Position numbers and translations under genes: made by a program. This document shows, piece after piece, positions 1 through 7,462 of a stretch of DNA of 64,000 nucleotides. The stretch lies in assembly GCA_020635725.1 (NCBI GenBank), contig JACJZF010000002.1, positions 248,001-312,000 on the forward strand, read 5' to 3'. The DNA is from Flavobacteriales bacterium (GTDB taxonomy: Bacteria > Bacteroidota > Bacteroidia > Flavobacteriales_F > PHOS-HE28). The notes below the pieces were generated by a model, which saw only the letters and a program-made list of their open reading frames with translations, made no database searches and was not told the origin of the DNA. Every line of letters starts with the position of its first letter. Within the stretch, counting starts at the first letter, position 1.

Positions 1-1571
1 TCGAGATGCACCAGAACGGCGATGCCGGCAGCGTGAACATCCTCTGGGCCATCGGCTTCTTCATCCTCGTGCTCGCGTGCGTCAACTTCATGAACCTCGC
101 CACCGCACGCAGCGCGTACCGGGCGCGCGAAGTGGGCGTGCGCAAGACCAACGGCGCCACGCGCGGTCAGCTCATCGGGCAATTCCTGCTGGAGAGCGTG
201 CTCATGAGCCTCATCGCCGCGTTGATCGCCTTGCTCCTCATCAACCTGCTGATGCCCGCCTTCAACCAGCTCGCCGGTGAAATGATCCCGCTGCCGTCGA
301 CCTGGGTGCCAGCCGTGCTGGGCATCGCGGTGGTGGTGGGCTTGCTCAGTGGCATCTATCCGGCTTTCTTCCTCTCCAGCTTCCAGCCGGCGGTGGTGCT
401 CAAGGCCAACGCGGCGGGCACGTCCAAAGGACAAGCGCTCCGAAAGGCACTCGTGGTGGTGCAGTTCGCCATCGCCCTCGTGCTCATCATCGGCACCGTG
501 TTCGTGAAGAAACAGCACGACCATTTGCAGAGCGTGGAGCTCGGCTTCAACAAGGAGCAGGTCATTCTCATCCCCGTGCGCGGCCCCATGGCCGATGTGT
601 ACCTGTCCGTTTATCCTGAGTTGAAGAAGATCAGCGGCGTCAAGGCCGTGAGCTGGGCCAACGACATCATCGGCAAGAAGCACAACACCCATGAGTTCAA
701 CTGGGCCGACATGGAGCAGGGCAAGTGGACCTACCTGCCCGCGCTCTACGTGAACCCCGATTTCCAGCAGGCCATGGACATCGAGCTGCTCGCCGGCCGC
801 TGGTTCAGCCGCGACTTCCCCGGCGACGATTCACTCAGCGTCGTCATCAACGAGACCTTCGCCAAGCAGCTGCACCCCGATGATCCCGCCAAGGCCATCG
901 GCGATCGCATGGACACGCCGCACGGCGAGGAACGTGTGGTAGGCGTCGCGAAGGACTTCGCCTTCGACCCGCTCTTCAAGGCCGTGCAACCCTTCGTGTT
1001 CGACATGTGCTCCCCCCATGATATCACCCAATGGCTGCGCTACATCTACATCCGCACCGAGGGTGGTGATCCCACGCCCGTGATCGAGGCCGCACGCACC
1101 GAGTGGAACAGCCGCACCACCCAGTTCCCCTTCGAGTACCAGTTCCTCGATGACCAGCTGGACATGCAGTACGAAGCGCAAGGGCGCCTGGCCAAGCTCG
1201 TCGGCATCTTCTCGCTGCTGGCGGTGTTCATCGCCTGCCTCGGCCTCTTCGCCCTCGCCTCCTGGACCGCCGAGAAGCGCACGCGCGAGATCGGCATCCG
1301 CAAGGTGATGGGCGCCGACATCCCAGCCATCACCTACCTCGTCACCCGCGATTTCCTGCTGCTGGTGCTCATCGGCGCGGTGCTCGCCATCCCGCTCGCC
1401 TGGCTCGGCGTGGGCCGCTGGCTGGAGAACTTCGCCTTCCGCACCGCCATCGAGCCGCTGGTCTTCGTCCTCGCCGCCCTCGTTGTCCTCATGATCGCCA
1501 CGGTAACGGTGAGCTTCCGGGCCATTACTGCAGCATCAACAGACCCGGTGAAAGCACTCCGGCACGAGTAA
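1..1571 (+). CDS. ABC transporter permease, FtsX/MacB type (3' part only)
   Basis: This is the C-terminal about 520 residues of an FtsX-like permease; the reading frame is open to the left edge, so the N-terminus lies outside the window. The visible part begins with a membrane segment and the conserved stretch AREVGVRKTNGATRGQLIGQ, the cytoplasmic loop typical of MacB/FtsX permeases. Two more hydrophobic segments follow, then a periplasmic domain of roughly 200 residues. A second FtsX domain near the C-terminus repeats the loop signature (TREIGIRKVMGAD) followed by two membrane segments. Two FtsX domains on either side of a large periplasmic domain is the usual plan of about 800-residue Bacteroidota permeases (DUF3526/MacB_PCD type). 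Substrate cannot be told; such systems handle lipoproteins, peptides or cell-envelope stress. The ATPase partner is not in view. Confidence 0.88.
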   Translation, partial: EMHQNGDAGSVNILWAIGFFILVLACVNFMNLATARSAYRAREVGVRKTNGATRGQLIGQFLLESVLMSLIAALIALLLINLLMPAFNQLAGEMIPLPSTWVPAVLGIAVVVGLLSGIYPAFFLSSFQPAVVLKANAAGTSKGQALRKALVVVQFAIALVLIIGTVFVKKQHDHLQSVELGFNKEQVILIPVRGPMADVYLSVYPELKKISGVKAVSWANDIIGKKHNTHEFNWADMEQGKWTYLPALYVNPDFQQAMDIELLAGRWFSRDFPGDDSLSVVINETFAKQLHPDDPAKAIGDRMDTPHGEERVVGVAKDFAFDPLFKAVQPFVFDMCSPHDITQWLRYIYIRTEGGDPTPVIEAARTEWNSRTTQFPFEYQFLDDQLDMQYEAQGRLAKLVGIFSLLAVFIACLGLFALASWTAEKRTREIGIRKVMGADIPAITYLVTRDFLLLVLIGAVLAIPLAWLGVGRWLENFAFRTAIEPLVFVLAALVVLMIATVTVSFRAITAASTDPVKALRHE

Positions 1572-1679
1572 GACGTCACCCCGGGCGAAGGGTGGGGCTG
1601 TGCGTGGAGACCCGGGGCGGTAGGCGTTGAGGCATGAGTAGGGGGAGTGCGTGAGAGAGTGAAAGGTGCGAGGGCGTGC

Positions 1680-1699
1680 CCCGCCTCAGAGCAGGCGGG
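1680..1699. terminator. Hairpin downstream of the permease gene
   Basis: CCCGCCT and AGGCGGG form a 7-bp stem about 110 bp after the permease stop. There is no clear T-tract, so it could be a weak terminator or simply part of the GC-rich spacer. The rest of 1572-1799 shows no coding pattern I can support. Confidence 0.25.
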
Positions 1700-1799
1700 T
1701 CGCGTGCTCCGCTGTAGCCGGACTCGTCGCGGCTTGCGGTCGCGGGGCTGCGGGGGCTTCCTCCGGTCGCTTCCTCGCTCCACGCGCCCGCAGAGCCGC

Positions 1800-1834
1800 T
1801 CCGGCGCCGGGCTGCCGCTACGCCCGCTCACGCG
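1800..1834 (+). repeat. Left inverted repeat of the restriction-modification island
   Basis: The 35-bp sequence beginning TCCGGCGCCGGGCTGCCGCT and ending CCCGCTCACGCG recurs in inverse orientation at 5655-5689 with two mismatches. The two copies bracket exactly the methyltransferase/nuclease gene pair. They could be terminal repeats of a mobile cassette or two copies of a dispersed intergenic repeat. Confidence 0.6.
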
Positions 1835-1858
1835 GCGGTGCTGCTAGCGATACAACGA

Positions 1859-2581
1859 TTAGCTGGATGGCATCGAAACCCACAAATGGTGGAGTTCGAT
1901 GGGCGGCAAACTGTTGATGCGAACGTGTTTAGAACAATAGGTCGAAATACCGCTGGTGATACTAGCGGTTTCGATGCGCAGGGCATCGGTAGACGCCCAG
2001 CCCGGACTACCTCGTTGTACCAAGTCTCCGACCCATCCGTTCACTTGACCAAACCAATACGCGTGGGTATTGCTTTGTACATAGCCTATGATCGCTGCAA
2101 CTGGATGCTTTGCGCCATGTGCACCTATCTTGAACCGCTGGATACCACCACTAGACGAGGGCTCAGTTGTCACGTACTCGCGTTCATCCCTGTCCTTCTC
2201 CCTGGGCGTTGGCAGGCGCTTACACTCTATGGGCAGCAGAACGTCATACACAGTAAGCCAGCGCTGCTCGACCACGAACGAGGTATTGGATAGCGGCTGT
2301 ATCGTCATGTCAATGCTCCTGCTTCCATGTACTTCATCGGGCACTTCTGTACGGAACTGCACATGGCTCCAATCAGAATGATAAGCGGCGGCGTTGAGGA
2401 ACGTACAGAGTTGATGGGTCAACGCGACTTCACCCAGCTTTTGCTCACGAGCACTATCATCACGCCAAACGGGTAGCTGGCTTGCAATGAAGTTGATCAA
2501 CCCTGCGCGTGAAGTGTAGGCATCCTGGACTGACGGCTCCAATTCGCCTTGCCTGATCTCTGGTTGTTCGTCCGCAAGCAT
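1859..2581 (-). CDS. PD-(D/E)XK nuclease-like protein, putative restriction subunit
   Basis: A 240-residue protein starting 10 bp after the stop of the adenine methyltransferase gene and surely co-transcribed with it. I chose the ATG at 2581 (MLADEQ...); longer starts would overlap the methyltransferase. The middle of the protein shows a pattern typical of PD-(D/E)XK nucleases: Asp91 in SIDMTIQ, then after a short spacer E119-x-K121 in LLPIECKRL. Restriction endonucleases and nuclease subunits often have this Asp...Glu-x-Lys arrangement on a beta hairpin. A Gln/Arg-containing helix (GGIQRFKIGAHG) follows. No signal peptide or membrane segment is seen. Together with its neighbour this is probably the cutting partner of a type II-like restriction-modification system. 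I do not recognise the exact family, and the nuclease call rests on motif and context only. Confidence 0.6.
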   Translation of the reverse strand: MLADEQPEIRQGELEPSVQDAYTSRAGLINFIASQLPVWRDDSAREQKLGEVALTHQLCTFLNAAAYHSDWSHVQFRTEVPDEVHGSRSIDMTIQPLSNTSFVVEQRWLTVYDVLLPIECKRLPTPREKDRDEREYVTTEPSSSGGIQRFKIGAHGAKHPVAAIIGYVQSNTHAYWFGQVNGWVGDLVQRGSPGWASTDALRIETASITSGISTYCSKHVRINSLPPIELHHLWVSMPSS

Positions 2582-2591
2582 GCTTCCAGGA

Positions 2592-5438
2592 TCAAAAGCC
2601 CTGTTGGGCCAGTTCAGCAAGGGTCTCATCTGCATCGCGCAAGGCGATGGACGGGAGCCAATAGCGTAGCCGATCGGGCTTGATGAGAAAGATGCACGAT
2701 TCGTCATAAAGGCGAACGATGCGCGTGATGTTCAGGCCGCTTGACCGTTCGTCGCGAAGAAGCTTGTCCAGCTTGCCTCTCAAGGCTGCAGCATCGCGCC
2801 AATCCACAGAGCTATTGCCGAAAATGAAGGGCTGACAAATGATGCCCGGCCAGGTCTGAGTTTCTAGAGCACGCAACTTGTTCTTCTTGTAGACGCCATT
2901 GATCTGTGAAGTGAAGACCTCATTGAAAGTGTTGAGCGCCGGTAAGCCGGAATGCATCAACATCTTGGATCGAGCCCCATGCAGAATCAGGTCGCGGTAG
3001 TGATACACGATGTCAGTTACAATGAGACGTTCTTGGTCCGTTAGAATCAGTGCACCCGATTCGGGATACGGCAAGGAGGTTATATCCTCCTGCGAGATTG
3101 ACGTGTACTTCTGTGCGAATAGTCTTGGACTTGTCGCAGCGATATAAGCTCGCAAGGCATCCCGCTCTTCCGTTAACCAGGTGGCGATAGCCCTCAATTC
3201 CTGCGTTTGACGTTTCGGAGCGCAGAAGCCCACGATCTGGTCGCTATAAGTCAAATATCGCTTGGTCCAAAGAACATGCGGCAGGTCCATTTGTTCGCGT
3301 ACTAGGAGCATTGGCGGTGTGAATCGACGCTCTGATCGAGGCCACTGGATTGGTTTCTCGGGTACGACTGAAATGGTATCTTCATCAATCCCTTCCAAGG
3401 TGATCGCCTGCGATGGGAGGTAGTCCTTGCCAACAACATGGAGGGCCGGTCGTGATACACCACGCCCCCCCGCTATAAACCCTTCCCCTTTGTCCCAGCC
3501 TTGGTCTTCAGCAAATTCCCCAAGTGTCCGGAGTCCTCTGAGTCTTTCCACGAACCCCAGGACTCTTCCCCCGCCAAGCAAGTTGCTACGCCAAATCCCG
3601 TCATTGTTCCTCGCCACATCATGTCGCACCCAGTGGAGGTCATAGTGGTCAATATCGAAGCCCTGTTGCGAATCGGCACGCCCACTCCTTCGGAACGTCG
3701 CGTGGAGAATAGGACGCTTATTTATTGGTTTCTGCTTCTCTGCGACCACCACAAGCACCTTCGGGTCGGCGTTGAGGAAAAGACCGCCAATCGAGATCAT
3801 GTCTAAGATCTCCCGAAGGTCCCAATGCTCTATGAAACTGCGACGGAACTTTAGCGATAGGTCATTGTACAAGAAACTGTTGGGCTGTATCATGGAGAGC
3901 ACCCCCCCCTGCGTCAATAGCTGCATTGACACGTGCAGGAAGAGCAATGCAAGCTGTTGGTCTGGAATTTTGTGATCGTGCTCGGCTGCATAAAGACCAT
4001 AGGCCGCCACCGCGCCATCAGTTGTCAACTTCGACTTAAATGGGGGATTGCCAAGTACCACGCCCACCTTCCCGACGATTTTTCCTTCACTGCACGCCTC
4101 GAAAAAGCATCCTTCCAGTATTGTGCGGTCCATCAACAACGGAAAGAGCTTCTCGCTTTGACGGATAGCCGTGGGATGAAGCGCATCACAGAGCGCCAGA
4201 TAAAGACTGAAGGCGGCGAGCTCTGCAGCCCCGCCCTCCAAGTCGATGCCACGAATACGCGTGGTGAGCAGCCGCTGTAGAACCTTGATGGTCGGGTTTT
4301 TCCAGTCGTTCTTGGAGCGCCAATGAAGTATCAAACGCTTGTAGGCTTCCACCAAGAAGACCCCCGAACCGCATGCTCCGTCCAAGACCACTTCATCCTT
4401 TTCATGCAATCGGTCGATCCGATCCCAACTGAGCGCCTCTCCAACCATGAGCCGCACTACAAAATGGGGCGTGTAAACTGCTTCGGTCTTGTCGGTTACG
4501 AAGAGCTGATAGATATGGCTCATCAACTCCACCGGCAGGTCAGCGAAAGAGTACTTGTCCCAGATACGCAACTGGCCGCCAGTATCGCTTCGGCCATCAA
4601 GCTTCTGCGCGAACTGACCGAGCCTCGTCGAAGTTGATAGTGCATCCCTATCAGCCTCGCTCAAGGCGAAGACGTTGCCGTTAAAGCGCCTTTCGAGATC
4701 AGCAAGCAGCTTCAGCAGGGCCTTTCCATCTGCAAGCACATCGAAAAACCGATGGGCTCCCCGTTTGAATTGACCGAAGTATCCCTCCTCGAATACATCA
4801 CGTGCCTCGAGATAGGCGATCATAATGGACAGGATGAGCAAGCGTCGTCGGACCTCCCATCGCAATAAGCCATCCAGGTCCTTGTGCAGATCCTTCACTG
4901 CTTGGATCAACGACTTCTGCGCGGCATCGTCCCGCGACAAAAGATCTCTGCAAACGGCGGGGTCGTCCCAAAGCGTTCCGTTGCGCAGACGATCCGCATC
5001 CCACCAGGGGTCGTTCGCAATCCGCGCTGCGGCATTCAAGATCTTGTGTGGCTTGGAGTCACCGGCCTTTCCGTGAATGAAGTCCGGTTTATGCGCGCAA
5101 CGGAAGAGGTGGACCATCCCCGGCGACACCCGATAAACCAAGGGCACACCACCCCAGCTCCAAAGCCGTTTGTGCAGGACGGCGAAGTGTTCATCAGTAG
5201 GTCCACCGCGTTTGTAGATGAACGCTTGCGGTACCGGGGGCCTACCCGACCGCGAAGCTTCGAAGAACACCGCATCTGCTTTGTACTCCCTGGCCTTGTC
5301 CATCACGGCAACCACCTCTGGAAAGTGACCTGTTACGTCGAAGGAGCCAACATCCAGCAAGCCATCAACCTTCAACTTTGGCGAAGGGGTGGCTAATTCG
5401 AGCAGCCATGCTCCAGTGCTGTTCTGGCTTGGATTCAT
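2592..5438 (-). CDS. N-6 adenine DNA methyltransferase (Eco57I/type IIG-like)
   Basis: A 948-residue class I SAM-dependent DNA methyltransferase. SAM-binding motif I is DGACGSGVFL (residues 353-362; canonical DPACGSGxF) and the catalytic motif IV is NPPF (463-466), together indicating N6-adenine methylation. The roughly 300-residue N-terminal region resembles the leading domain of type IIG enzymes but shows no convincing nuclease triad. The region after about residue 640 (GEGFIAGGRGVSRPAL, then PHVLWTKRYLTYSDQIVGF) is like target-recognition and C-terminal parts of Eco57I-family enzymes. The separate nuclease-like gene downstream probably supplies cleavage. The gene looks less GC-rich than its surroundings and sits inside an inverted repeat, both consistent with horizontal arrival. 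The start at 5438 (MNPSQN) has no obvious Shine-Dalgarno. Confidence 0.88.
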   Translation of the reverse strand: MNPSQNSTGAWLLELATPSPKLKVDGLLDVGSFDVTGHFPEVVAVMDKAREYKADAVFFEASRSGRPPVPQAFIYKRGGPTDEHFAVLHKRLWSWGGVPLVYRVSPGMVHLFRCAHKPDFIHGKAGDSKPHKILNAAARIANDPWWDADRLRNGTLWDDPAVCRDLLSRDDAAQKSLIQAVKDLHKDLDGLLRWEVRRRLLILSIMIAYLEARDVFEEGYFGQFKRGAHRFFDVLADGKALLKLLADLERRFNGNVFALSEADRDALSTSTRLGQFAQKLDGRSDTGGQLRIWDKYSFADLPVELMSHIYQLFVTDKTEAVYTPHFVVRLMVGEALSWDRIDRLHEKDEVVLDGACGSGVFLVEAYKRLILHWRSKNDWKNPTIKVLQRLLTTRIRGIDLEGGAAELAAFSLYLALCDALHPTAIRQSEKLFPLLMDRTILEGCFFEACSEGKIVGKVGVVLGNPPFKSKLTTDGAVAAYGLYAAEHDHKIPDQQLALLFLHVSMQLLTQGGVLSMIQPNSFLYNDLSLKFRRSFIEHWDLREILDMISIGGLFLNADPKVLVVVAEKQKPINKRPILHATFRRSGRADSQQGFDIDHYDLHWVRHDVARNNDGIWRSNLLGGGRVLGFVERLRGLRTLGEFAEDQGWDKGEGFIAGGRGVSRPALHVVGKDYLPSQAITLEGIDEDTISVVPEKPIQWPRSERRFTPPMLLVREQMDLPHVLWTKRYLTYSDQIVGFCAPKRQTQELRAIATWLTEERDALRAYIAATSPRLFAQKYTSISQEDITSLPYPESGALILTDQERLIVTDIVYHYRDLILHGARSKMLMHSGLPALNTFNEVFTSQINGVYKKNKLRALETQTWPGIICQPFIFGNSSVDWRDAAALRGKLDKLLRDERSSGLNITRIVRLYDESCIFLIKPDRLRYWLPSIALRDADETLAELAQQGF

Positions 5439-5564
5439 CAGTGGCGTGACGAGAATTTTGGCAAGCTTCGAGTCGACAAGTTAGGTCTCCAGCCCCTGCC
5501 GCGATGCGAAGAAAGCTCACCTCCGCCGACACTCATGGTGGGTTCGGAACGTAGATACTGTCAA

Positions 5565-5768
5565 TCACTCATGAATTGGCGGTATCTGCGCGTTGTCTAG
5601 GTTTTGATGGAGGCAGCGTCGGTCATGAGCTGAGCGGAACACTAGGCGAGCTTGCGCGTGAGCGGGTGCAGCGGCAGCCCGGCGCCGGAAGGGCCTTTCG
5701 GACGCTTGCAACTCGCTCAACCCGGCGGCGACCAATTGCACCGCCTGGATGTTCACCGCATCGCGCAT
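5565..5768 (-). pseudogene. Truncated partner gene of the HTH regulator (nucleotidyltransferase-like?)
   Basis: The ATG overlaps the stop of the upstream HTH gene (ATGA), so the two were an operon. Only the first about 22 residues (MRDAVNIQAVQLVAAGLSEL) read like a real protein start; I associate this kind of start with AbiEii-like nucleotidyltransferases encoded beside such HTH proteins. After that the frame runs into low-complexity Arg/Ala sequence that coincides with the right inverted repeat of the restriction island, and it stops at 67 codons. I infer that arrival of the island, or a deletion at its edge, removed the rest. The family assignment is tentative. Confidence 0.45.
5655..5689 (-). 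repeat. Right inverted repeat of the restriction-modification island
   Basis: The complement reads TCCGGCGCCGGGCTGCCGCT followed by GCACCCGCTCACGCG. It matches 1800-1834 at 33 of 35 positions in inverse orientation. It lies within the broken second gene of the HTH operon. Confidence 0.6.
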
Positions 5769-6280
5769 CACTTCAGTCGCTTGGCCAGTTCCTTCTCGGC
5801 TTCGGCACGCTCGCGGGTGCGACCCACGCGCAGGGCATCCGTCAACGCGAGCAGTTCGTGCAAGGCCGGATCGGCGAGGGCGGCTGCGGCGGCACCAGGA
5901 TACAGCGGGGCCAGGGCCTGACCTTGCGCGCTGCCCTTGGCATAAGGCCACACGTAGGCATCGGCACCCGCGAATTTGGCGCGCAAGGGCGGCGCGGCAT
6001 GCGCTGTGGGCACGCCGCGCACCACACCGCCCGGGCGAGTGGGGAACACATAGGGCAGTCCATACTTCAGGAATTCCAGGAGCGCGCTACGGGCCACCCG
6101 TCGCTTGCTGCCGTCGATCAGTCCGGACAGGGCCGATCGCTTGAGCGAGTTGCTCACCTCAGCCGGGCTCAAGTTCAGCGCATGCGCCAGCTCCGCCCCG
6201 GTCCAGTCACCGTCCCCAAGCGCCACGATCATCAACAGGACCGCGACGTCCTGCGGGCGCATGCCTTTGTGCTCGTTCAT
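5768..6280 (-). CDS. Winged-helix/HTH regulator, likely antitoxin-like partner
   Basis: 170 residues from the ATG at 6280 (MNEHKG). Residues about 10-60 form a helix-turn-helix: DWTGAELAHALNLSPAEVSN followed by a recognition-type helix and RRVARSALLEFL. The middle carries the pattern LPYVFPTRPGGVVRGVPTAHA, which I know from a small HTH family encoded directly upstream of nucleotidyltransferase-type toxin genes. The C-terminus is a charged helix. The 3' end overlaps the start of the truncated gene by ATGA. A 12-bp perfect palindrome lies 8 bp before the start codon, suggesting autoregulation. With its partner broken, the regulator may be an orphan. Function beyond DNA binding is inferred. Confidence 0.6.
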   Translation of the reverse strand: MNEHKGMRPQDVAVLLMIVALGDGDWTGAELAHALNLSPAEVSNSLKRSALSGLIDGSKRRVARSALLEFLKYGLPYVFPTRPGGVVRGVPTAHAAPPLRAKFAGADAYVWPYAKGSAQGQALAPLYPGAAAAALADPALHELLALTDALRVGRTRERAEAEKELAKRLK

Positions 6281-6287
6281 GATATAT

Positions 6288-6299
6288 GATTCATGAATC
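6288..6299. promoter_or_regulatory. Perfect palindrome before the HTH gene, candidate operator
   Basis: GATTCATGAATC is a 12-bp perfect palindrome located 8 bp upstream of the HTH start codon, in an AT-rich patch unlike the surrounding DNA. The position suits an autorepressor site. Confidence 0.45.
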
Positions 6300-6380
6300 G
6301 CAATTATAGGACCTCGGTGGAACTGTTCCCACCCGTTCCATCCGTGCCGCACGGTTCATTCACTCAATGCCTGAGCGCAT

Positions 6381-6388
6381 CACCTTCG
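6381..6388 (+). promoter_or_regulatory. -7-like box CACCTTCG, 4 nt before the ankyrin gene start
   Basis: Differs from the Bacteroidota -7 consensus TAnnTTTG at two positions. The spacing to the ATG (4 nt) is the same as at several other genes in this window and would give a leaderless transcript. Confidence 0.35.
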
Positions 6389-6392
6389 TCCC

Positions 6393-6920
6393 ATGCACCG
6401 CCGCCACTTCCTCACCACCACAGGCCTCGGCCTTCCGCTGCTCGGTAGCACCACGCTTTTCCTGCCGCGGCAGGCGGGCGCGCAGGACACCATGAAGCCG
6501 CCCAAGCCCTCGCAGCTCGCGCCGGAGCTGGTCCGTGAGTTCGTGCGCGTGGGCCACAACAACCTGCCCGAGGTACAGCGCATGCTGAAGGAAGAGCCCG
6601 GCCTGCTGAACGCGAGCTGGGATGTGGGCGCAGGCGATTTCGAAACGGCGCTGGAAGGCGCAGGCCACGTCGGCGACCGCGAGATCGCGGAGTACCTCAT
6701 CGGCCAGGGCGCGCGCGCGAACATCTTCGTGCTCACCATGCTCGGGCACACGGCCATCGTGAAAGGGCTCCTCGCGCTCTATCCGCACTTGCTGCGCTCG
6801 AAGGGTCCGCATGGGCTCACGCTTCTTCACCACGCCACGCGCGGCGGTGAACCCGCGAAGGAGTTGCTGGAGCACATTCAAGGGCTCGGGCTCACGGAGA
6901 CGAAGTTCCTGATGCCATAG
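6393..6920 (+). CDS. Exported ankyrin-repeat protein with twin-arginine-like leader
   Basis: 175 residues. The N-terminus MHRRHFLTTTGLGLPLLGST has twin arginines, a hydrophobic stretch and a cleavage region (RQAGAQ), resembling a Tat signal peptide. The mature part contains two to three degenerate ankyrin repeats: NLPEVQRMLKEEPGLLNASW, then GDREIAEYLIGQGARANIF, then GHTAIVKGLLALYPHLL with GPHGLTLLHHAT. Ankyrin repeats mediate protein-protein contacts. Similar short proteins with a Tat-like leader occur in Bacteroidota and Planctomycetes, but I know of no assigned function. DinB follows 14 bp downstream on the same strand. Confidence 0.75.
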   Translation: MHRRHFLTTTGLGLPLLGSTTLFLPRQAGAQDTMKPPKPSQLAPELVREFVRVGHNNLPEVQRMLKEEPGLLNASWDVGAGDFETALEGAGHVGDREIAEYLIGQGARANIFVLTMLGHTAIVKGLLALYPHLLRSKGPHGLTLLHHATRGGEPAKELLEHIQGLGLTETKFLMP

Positions 6921-6922
6921 GC

Positions 6923-6930
6923 GATCTTCG
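6923..6930 (+). promoter_or_regulatory. -7-like box GATCTTCG, 4 nt before the dinB-like gene
   Basis: The octamer ends 4 nt before the ATG at 6935 and lies in the 14-bp gap after the ankyrin gene. It matches TAnnTTTG imperfectly (first position G, sixth base C). Confidence 0.3.
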
Positions 6931-6934
6931 TGGG

Positions 6935-7408
6935 ATGACGAAGGCTGGAGACGAACTGCGCCGCTCCATCGGATCGGCCTTACCGCAACTGCACGCTCTC
7001 TCGGAAGAACGCGCTTCCCAAGCACCCGCCCCTGGCAAGTGGTGCCCGAAGGAGGTCATCGGCCATCTGCTCGATTCCGCGAACAACAACCTGGCGCGTT
7101 TCATTCGCTTGCAGGCGGTGGATCACCTGCGCTTCGAACCGTATGCACAGGAGGAATGGGTCCGCGCGAACGGCTATGCGGAAGCGGAGTGGTTCGACCT
7201 CGTTGAGTTGTGGGCGCGCTACAACCTGCACATCGCACGCGTCATGGACCGCGTGCCGGAGGTGATCGCGTTGAAGCCGCGCACGGACCACGCGCCTTTG
7301 GGCAACACCTATGCGCCACTTCCAGCCGATGCTATCCCGACCCTCGATTGGCTCATGCGCGACTACGTGGCGCACCTCAAGCACCATTTGCGGCAGATCG
7401 AATCATAG
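6935..7408 (+). CDS. DinB family / DUF664-like four-helix protein
   Basis: 157 residues, the usual size for the DinB/YfiT superfamily. It shows the characteristic PGKWCPKEVIGHLLDSA near residue 35, with the first metal-ligand His. The helix with ARVMDRVPEVIALKP comes in the middle, and the C-terminal HLKHHLRQIE supplies further histidines. These proteins form a metal-binding four-helix bundle; some are bacillithiol- or mycothiol-dependent transferases, others hydrolases. The substrate cannot be assigned here. No signal peptide, so cytosolic. Confidence 0.85.
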   Translation: MTKAGDELRRSIGSALPQLHALSEERASQAPAPGKWCPKEVIGHLLDSANNNLARFIRLQAVDHLRFEPYAQEEWVRANGYAEAEWFDLVELWARYNLHIARVMDRVPEVIALKPRTDHAPLGNTYAPLPADAIPTLDWLMRDYVAHLKHHLRQIES

Positions 7409-7450
7409 CGGGTCGCGGCACGGCCCGTTGCACAAGTATCGGTTCGCAGG

Positions 7451-7458
7451 CATCTTTG
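7451..7458 (+). promoter_or_regulatory. Promoter candidate for the bestrophin gene (CATCTTTG, TTG 20 bp upstream)
   Basis: CATCTTTG differs from TAnnTTTG at one position and ends 4 nt before the ATG at 7463. A TTG at 7428-7430 lies 20 bp upstream, close to the expected -33 spacing. Confidence 0.45.
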
Positions 7459-7462
7459 AGGC

